Source of the DNA: Ruminiclostridium sufflavum DSM 19573 | GTDB lineage: Bacteria > Bacillota > Clostridia > Acetivibrionales > DSM-1351 | DNA: 64,000 bases | Assembly: GCF_003208175.1 (NCBI RefSeq) | Contig: NZ_QKMR01000022.1 | Coordinates: 1-64,000, forward strand | Reading direction: 5' to 3' | Part shown: piece by piece, positions 59,596 through 64,000 of the stretch | Layout of the letters: each line of letters begins with the position of its first letter | Position numbering within the stretch: position 1 is the stretch's first letter | The notes under the pieces: model-generated | The model's database searches: none | What the model was told of the DNA's origin: nothing | Seen by the model: the letters and a program-made list of their open reading frames with translations, nothing else | Made by a program: the position numbers and the translations under genes

Positions 59596-61185
59596 TTATT
59601 TCTTTGAATTTAATACCTTGGCCTTCTCATCAACTATTTCCTGTCCGCCTGATTTCATATAATCTGCTACGAGCGAGTCGTAGGTCTTATCAAAATCTGC
59701 CGCTTTACAAGTAATAGCTTTAACAAATATTTCAACATCCTTGTCAGCCAATGTTTTAGAGTATTTAGCCTGAGATTCTATAACTGTGTCATAATGCGGA
59801 ATATAGTTTGCATCTACCAAGGAAATCTCGTAAGCTCTCTGGAAACGGTCTTCAAAGCCGGGATATCCGTAAGAAGCTGATTTTATGTTCTTATCCTGAT
59901 CACCAAACTCCTTGCCGTTTACGATAATTGATAAGTCAACATAATTAGCTTTCTTATCATCAGTTAACTGGTCATTTGTTAAGAAGTTTAACGGAATGCC
60001 ATCCTTTTCATCAGTGTACTGGTCACCCTTAACGCCGTTTTGCAAGAACTTGAGTACCTCGGGATCTGACATCCATTCAAGGTATTTAACAGCTTCAACT
60101 GCATGCTTGCTTGATTTTGGAACTATTATATACAATCCGTTTGGATTATATTTCATTTTTGGATGTTTTCCCTCATAGTTTGTGAATGGGTCACACTCTA
60201 CAAAATCGGAACCGGGAACATTCTTCTGAAGCTCTGTTAATAAGCCCGGTGTAGTTCTTAATGGGAAATCATATGAATTTATAATGAAGCCTACCCTACC
60301 CTGTGAAGCATCCTTTTCCAGCTGCTTACCATCTTTGTCCAAAGTAAACTGCGGATTTATGATGCCTTCGGAATACAACTTATTCATATATCTCATACCT
60401 TCTCTAAAGCCCGGAACTACCCAGTTTGGCAATGTCATTCTTTGCTCTTCGGTAATCTGAGTCTTAAAGGATTCCAATAACATGGAAGATGTCCAGTTAA
60501 TATTGTTAGGGTCAGCCCAGATAGCAAAAGGTATGTTTTTGTCACCCAATCCGCCCGGATCCTTTTCTTTGAAAGCCTTCATAGCTGTGTACCACTCTTC
60601 TGTGGTCTTTGGTATGGAAAGTCCTACTTTGTCCAGCCAATCCTTACGTATGTATGCTGCGAAACAGCCTTCGATAACTCTCTTCGCGGGAACTGCTAAT
60701 TGAACGCCGTCAAACTTACCATAGCTGAGCAAAGTATCGCCAAGATATGCTTTCAGGTTAGGAGCATTTTCATCCAATATCTTTCCTAAATCTGTAAGAC
60801 CGCCGCTCTTTACATAGTTGTATATTACACCGTCATTGTAAGTAAAGCAGATATCAGGAGCCTGATTTGCAGCCATTAGTACATTCAGCTTCTCAACTTC
60901 CTGAGTTCTGAGGATAGGAACAAATTTCATAGTAATGTTGTTAGGTGTTCCGAATTTTTCCTGAATCCATTTTGTTTGAAAGTTATTGTCTGCTTGATAG
61001 CCGGGTGTCGCCCTGTCAAAAATTTCAACTGTCAGTTCCACAGGATCAGCTGTCTTTCCCGTTCCAGCCGCTGAACTTCCGCTTGCGTTTGTTTGGTCTG
61101 ATGAACCGCCGCATCCGGCCAATGTTGTCAGCCCGACAGAAAGTAAAAGTGCACAACTGGCAATTCTAAGTCTTGCATTTTTCAT
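59596..61185 (-). CDS. Oligosaccharide ABC transporter substrate-binding lipoprotein (LipO-like)
   Basis: About 529 residues from the ATG at 61185 (GGAGGAG upstream). It has a lipoprotein signal with lipobox TLAGC (Cys25). It belongs to the long family-1 binding proteins common in Paenibacillus and clostridia: TKWIQEKFGTPNNITMKFVPI, LMAANQAPDICFTYND, a central hinge with IRKDWLDKVGLSIPKTTEEWY, and a C-terminal domain with YLEWMSDPEVLKFLQNG. Such proteins serve complex or aldouronate/rhamnogalacturonan-type oligosaccharides. It is the last gene of its operon, after two permease genes. No ATPase or glycosidase gene is present in the window. Confidence 0.92.
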   Translation of the reverse strand: MKNARLRIASCALLLSVGLTTLAGCGGSSDQTNASGSSAAGTGKTADPVELTVEIFDRATPGYQADNNFQTKWIQEKFGTPNNITMKFVPILRTQEVEKLNVLMAANQAPDICFTYNDGVIYNYVKSGGLTDLGKILDENAPNLKAYLGDTLLSYGKFDGVQLAVPAKRVIEGCFAAYIRKDWLDKVGLSIPKTTEEWYTAMKAFKEKDPGGLGDKNIPFAIWADPNNINWTSSMLLESFKTQITEEQRMTLPNWVVPGFREGMRYMNKLYSEGIINPQFTLDKDGKQLEKDASQGRVGFIINSYDFPLRTTPGLLTELQKNVPGSDFVECDPFTNYEGKHPKMKYNPNGLYIIVPKSSKHAVEAVKYLEWMSDPEVLKFLQNGVKGDQYTDEKDGIPLNFLTNDQLTDDKKANYVDLSIIVNGKEFGDQDKNIKSASYGYPGFEDRFQRAYEISLVDANYIPHYDTVIESQAKYSKTLADKDVEIFVKAITCKAADFDKTYDSLVADYMKSGGQEIVDEKAKVLNSKK

Positions 61186-61255
61186 TGAAATCTCCTCCAT
61201 AAATTCTATTTTATATAAGTCCTTGTCAATTATGCCAAGGATATTATAACACGTA

Positions 61256-62128
61256 TTACCCTTTTACAGAACCTACCATAATTCCTGTAACAAAATACTT
61301 TTGAAGCCACGGATATACAAGCAGAATAGGCACTGTCGCAAATATAACACAGGCTGCTTCCAGACTCTCCGGAAGTACATTCTGGGACATATTTCCTTCA
61401 CCTATGGAAGCATCAATCCCCTGACTGTTTACAATAATCTGATACAGCTTCAATTGCAAAGGATACAGCTTTGTATCGTTTATATAAAATAATGCATCCA
61501 TAAAGCTGTTCCATTTACCCACGGCATAGAAAAGGCTTAATGTCGCAAGTACCGGCTTTGAAAGCGGCAGTACAATCCTGAAAAGCACTCCAATATCATT
61601 ACATCCGTCAAGTATGGCGGATTCCTCAAGACTCTCAGGCAATGATGTAAAAAATGATTTCAAAACTATCAGGTTATATGCACTTATTGCCCCCGGTAAA
61701 ACCAAGCTCCACATTTTATCCAAAAGATTCAGATTTTTTATAAGTATGTAATCCGGTATAAGTCCTCCGCTGAAATACATCGTAAAGATAATCATTAATA
61801 AAATTATATTTCTTCCCTTCAGCCTTTTCTTTGTCAGAGGATACGCCGCACATATTGTCAATATCATACCCACCAAGGTATATACAATTGTTAGAAACAC
61901 TGTGAATATAAGGGACCTTATCATAGACGCATCTTTAAATATTGCTTTATACGACTCAAAGGTGGTTTCAACCGGCAGTAAATAAACCTTTGATGCCAAA
62001 ATTGCAGAATTTGAGCTCAAGGATGTAGCAAAAACATTTACCAGCGGCAGCAAGCATAAAAGAGCTGCTATAACAGTTATTATAATCACAAAGAAATCAA
62101 AAATTCTGTTGCTGATCTTGTATCCCAT
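61256..62128 (-). CDS. Carbohydrate ABC transporter permease, LplC/YtcP type
   Basis: A 290-residue six-span membrane permease. The EAA loop is EESAILDGCNDIGVLFRIVLPLSKPV (read as EESAILDGCND and GVLFRIVLPLSKP, about 175-200). The C-terminal WLQKYFVTGIMVGSVKG is typical of the LplC group. It is paired with the LplB-type subunit gene 18 bases upstream and the binding protein gene downstream. Confidence 0.93.
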   Translation of the reverse strand: MGYKISNRIFDFFVIIITVIAALLCLLPLVNVFATSLSSNSAILASKVYLLPVETTFESYKAIFKDASMIRSLIFTVFLTIVYTLVGMILTICAAYPLTKKRLKGRNIILLMIIFTMYFSGGLIPDYILIKNLNLLDKMWSLVLPGAISAYNLIVLKSFFTSLPESLEESAILDGCNDIGVLFRIVLPLSKPVLATLSLFYAVGKWNSFMDALFYINDTKLYPLQLKLYQIIVNSQGIDASIGEGNMSQNVLPESLEAACVIFATVPILLVYPWLQKYFVTGIMVGSVKG

Positions 62129-62146
62129 AAAATGCCCTCCTTTCTT

Positions 62147-63109
62147 TTACCAAATGCCCTCTTCACCGCATTTATTTGTAATATAATTAGTAACTGTAAG
62201 GAATACCAAGCCTACAAGTGACTGAAACAGTCCCACAGCCGTAGCCAAATTATATCTCGAAGACTGCAAGCCGACTCTGTATACATATGTACTGATAACA
62301 TCAGAGAAATCCTTTACTGAGGCATTGCCTAAAATAAACGGTCGGTCGAAGCTTATCATGGAAATTCTCCCTATGTTTAATATAAACAGGATTATGATAG
62401 TGCCTCTTATACAAGGCAAAGTTATATTCCATATTTTTCTCAGTCTGCCTGCTCCGTCAACCTCCGCGGCCTCATACAGCTCTGAATTTATTCCGGCAAT
62501 AGCCGCAAGATATATTATCATTCCCCATCCTGCACTCTGCCATATTCCGACTCCGGTATATGTAGCCACCCAATACCAATTCTCTGTTAAAAACGGAATT
62601 GACTGCATTCCTAAAGCTTTCATCACATTATCAATTAAACCGAAGTTAGGTGCAAAGATTTGAAGCACCATACCTCCAATAATTACCCATGACAGGAAAT
62701 GAGGAAGGTACAGCATTGTCTGCGAAACCCTTTTAAACCATTTTGATCTTAACTCATTAATAATAATGGCAAGAATAATAGGTGCCGGAAATCCTAATAC
62801 TAAGTCAAGTCCGTTAAGTAAAAAGGTGTTTCTCAAAGCCCTCCAAAAATCATCACTTCTGAAAACCTCCTTAAAGGCATCAAATCCAATCCACGGACTG
62901 GCAAATACTCCTTCGAATATATTGTATTCTTTAAAGGCAATTACTACTCCGTACATCGGTGCATATTTAAATAAAACAAAATATGTTACAGGTAACAGTA
63001 AAAGAAGATATAAAAATTTATCTCTTTTAAAATAAAACATAAATCCCTTTTTTTTAGGTTTGGGAATATAGGCTTTGTTCTTAGCTACAGCAACATCAGC
63101 TCTATCCAT
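62147..63109 (-). CDS. Carbohydrate ABC transporter permease, LplB type
   Basis: A 320-residue six-span permease. A basic N-terminal tail (KNKAYIPKPKKKGFMFYFKRDK) precedes the first span. The EAA loop is YEAAEVDGAGRLRKIWNITL followed by PCIRG (about 225-248). The N-terminal PVTYFVLFKYAPMYGVVIAFKEYN is a hallmark of the LplB/YteP group. It is the first gene of the operon, behind a TTGAAG-16-TAGAAT promoter, with GGAGG before the start. It lacks an ATPase gene partner nearby. Confidence 0.93.
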   Translation of the reverse strand: MDRADVAVAKNKAYIPKPKKKGFMFYFKRDKFLYLLLLLPVTYFVLFKYAPMYGVVIAFKEYNIFEGVFASPWIGFDAFKEVFRSDDFWRALRNTFLLNGLDLVLGFPAPIILAIIINELRSKWFKRVSQTMLYLPHFLSWVIIGGMVLQIFAPNFGLIDNVMKALGMQSIPFLTENWYWVATYTGVGIWQSAGWGMIIYLAAIAGINSELYEAAEVDGAGRLRKIWNITLPCIRGTIIILFILNIGRISMISFDRPFILGNASVKDFSDVISTYVYRVGLQSSRYNLATAVGLFQSLVGLVFLTVTNYITNKCGEEGIW

Positions 63110-63196
63110 ATAATTTTTACCTCCTCTGCTTGCAATTCTTTGTGCGTGAATAATTCCGGCAGTATATATGAGCTCTATATCCGTGTTTATGCCTAC

Positions 63197-63224
63197 ATTC
63201 TATCACCGTAAAATCTTTCTTCAA
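63197..63224 (-). promoter_or_regulatory. Promoter of the second sugar ABC operon
   Basis: On the minus strand, -35 TTGAAG (63219-63224), 16 bases, -10 TAGAAT (63197-63202), about 88 bases before the start codon. The weak -35 fits a promoter that needs an activator. Confidence 0.6.
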
Positions 63225-63360
63225 GAATGACATTTTCTAGCAAATCTCATTTTTACTCATTATTTCATTGTATTATTTTCCAAAAAGCTGTTAAAATGGT
63301 TATATAGGTATGTAATAATTAATTGTGATACCTATAATCAATATTAAATATTTTACAAGG

Positions 63361-63451
63361 GTCAATTACTGTTTTAAACCATCGCGCGACAGAATACCGG
63401 GTTTCAAAAAGGCTTTAGCCTCGTACTGAAGCTGATAGTGTAATTGACTTT
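63361..63451. repeat. Intergenic palindromic repeat, copy 12
   Basis: 91 bp with GTCAATTAC at 63361-63369 and GTAATTGACTTT at 63440-63451. The middle is different from other copies (GGCTTTAGCC palindrome, GATAGTG near the right end). It lies 51 bases before the membrane sensor gene. Confidence 0.8.
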
Positions 63452-63501
63452 ATTATTTCATGTATACTATAATTTAAGAGATAATAAAGGCGGGGTTTTA
63501 A

Positions 63502-64000
63502 ATGAAAAATCGTTCACTGATTGTAACGCAATTTATTGTATTTTCACTATTAATAATAATACCTTTAATTTGTATAACATCTATTTCAAATTACACTATA
63601 ATGAAATATTCCGAAGCAGAAATAAGCAAGTCCGGTACAGGAGAATTAAAGGTTGCACAAAGCATTACAGATCTGATATCCCAAACCATAAGCAATGATA
63701 TTTTGAATTTATCTATGAATCAAAAATTAAACAGCCTGTACGGCATTGACAATATACATTCTGTGCTGAAAAGCAGCGATGACAACCTAATGCTTATTCA
63801 GCTTCTCGAAACACTGTCAAACATTGTTGAAACCAACAGCCTTTATTCGTCAATATACATATATCTGGATAATTCCAACTATATAATCACCAGTAACGGC
63901 GTATACCTGAAAGAGGATTTCCAGGATAAGGGCTGGCTTAACCAATATTTAAGGTACAAGAATTTACAGGAGCCAATCTCATGGATTAATCCACGTCCAT
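63502..64000 (+). CDS. Membrane sensor/regulator, N-terminal part (cut by window edge)
   Basis: The first 166 codons of a membrane protein reading out of the window. The start is ATG at 63502 after AAAGGCGGGG. One span (about 7-28, IVTQFIVFSLLIIIPLICI) leads into an extracytoplasmic helical then beta sensor (TDLISQTISNDILNLSMNQ, then LYSSIYIYLDNSNYIITSNG, then KGWLNQYLRYK), the pattern of a dCACHE-like sensor. Divergent placement next to LplB/LplC/LipO genes is typical of membrane-bound AraC-family regulators or of sensor kinases controlling that transporter. The output domain is beyond the edge, so the two cannot be told apart. Confidence 0.75.
   Translation, partial: MKNRSLIVTQFIVFSLLIIIPLICITSISNYTIMKYSEAEISKSGTGELKVAQSITDLISQTISNDILNLSMNQKLNSLYGIDNIHSVLKSSDDNLMLIQLLETLSNIVETNSLYSSIYIYLDNSNYIITSNGVYLKEDFQDKGWLNQYLRYKNLQEPISWINPRP

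Larger units (their letters stand above)
63110..63501. other. Divergent promoter region of the second sugar operon
   Basis: It contains the LplB promoter at 63197-63224 and repeat copy 12 at 63361-63451. The rest is AT-rich. Confidence 0.6.

Noticed and set aside
4700-63451. Considered the recurring AAAGTCAATTAC repeats as a CRISPR array
   Set aside because: Copies are scattered over 59 kb at irregular distances, vary in length and are palindromic end to end. There are no regular spacers and no cas genes.

Overview
The window is AT-rich (roughly 37% G+C by eye), with strong AGGAGG-type ribosome binding sites, consensus sigma-A promoters, a tryptophan T-box, Rex-type operators in front of adhE, a sporulation-type membrane protein (YtaF), DUF1836 and many carbohydrate ABC transporters. 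This fits an anaerobic, spore-forming, saccharolytic member of the Clostridia; the Ruminiclostridium / Clostridium cluster III group is my best guess. That is inference from gene content, not from a marker gene.

Layout. 1-390: the 5' part of an IS200-type transposase gene with its left-end hairpins. 391-1455: a sulfate-binding lipoprotein under a promoter flanked by two dyads. 1705-15497: a long minus-strand catabolic block. In transcription order it holds a LacI regulator, two MalF/MalG-type permeases, a sugar-binding lipoprotein, a medium-chain dehydrogenase, a TIM-barrel isomerase, a second dehydrogenase, a Gfo/Idh/MocA oxidoreductase, a GH3 beta-glucosidase, a glycerol dehydrogenase and a one-chain dihydroxyacetone kinase. 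15930-24831: a DUF2238-like membrane protein, adhE, a Crh-like HPr without the phosphoryl-accepting His, cobS, cobU, deoB and a FecR-domain protein. 25022-30441: NHL/SLH-like protein, DUF3307 membrane protein, CHASE2 adenylate cyclase and GAF/HD-GYP protein, which with FecR look like one envelope-signalling unit. 30976-36902: CapA-like protein, NdpA-like protein, TPR protein, SGNH hydrolase, DUF1836 protein and YtaF. 36991-43988: the complete trpEGDCFBA operon behind a Trp T-box. 44137-52545: eukaryotic-type hexokinase, cell-wall amidase, small lipoprotein, small alarmone synthetase, a beta-lactamase-like lipoprotein with altered catalytic residues, a flavodoxin-fold reductase and a chemoreceptor. 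52979-57107: a frameshifted remnant, an aldo/keto reductase with a divergent MerR regulator, an ECF sigma/DUF4179 pair and a small coiled-coil protein. 57416-64000: a thioredoxin-domain (YyaL-type) protein, a second sugar ABC operon (LplB/LplC type) and, divergent from it, the start of a membrane sensor or regulator cut by the window edge.

A short palindromic repeat family with ends AAAGTCAATTAC / GTAATTGACTTT occurs about a dozen times in intergenic spaces. It ranges from 46 to 185 bp and includes intact, internally deleted and half copies. This is the most distinctive non-coding feature of the window.

No tRNA, rRNA or CRISPR array was seen. All functional calls come from reading motifs in the translations; no database search was run.
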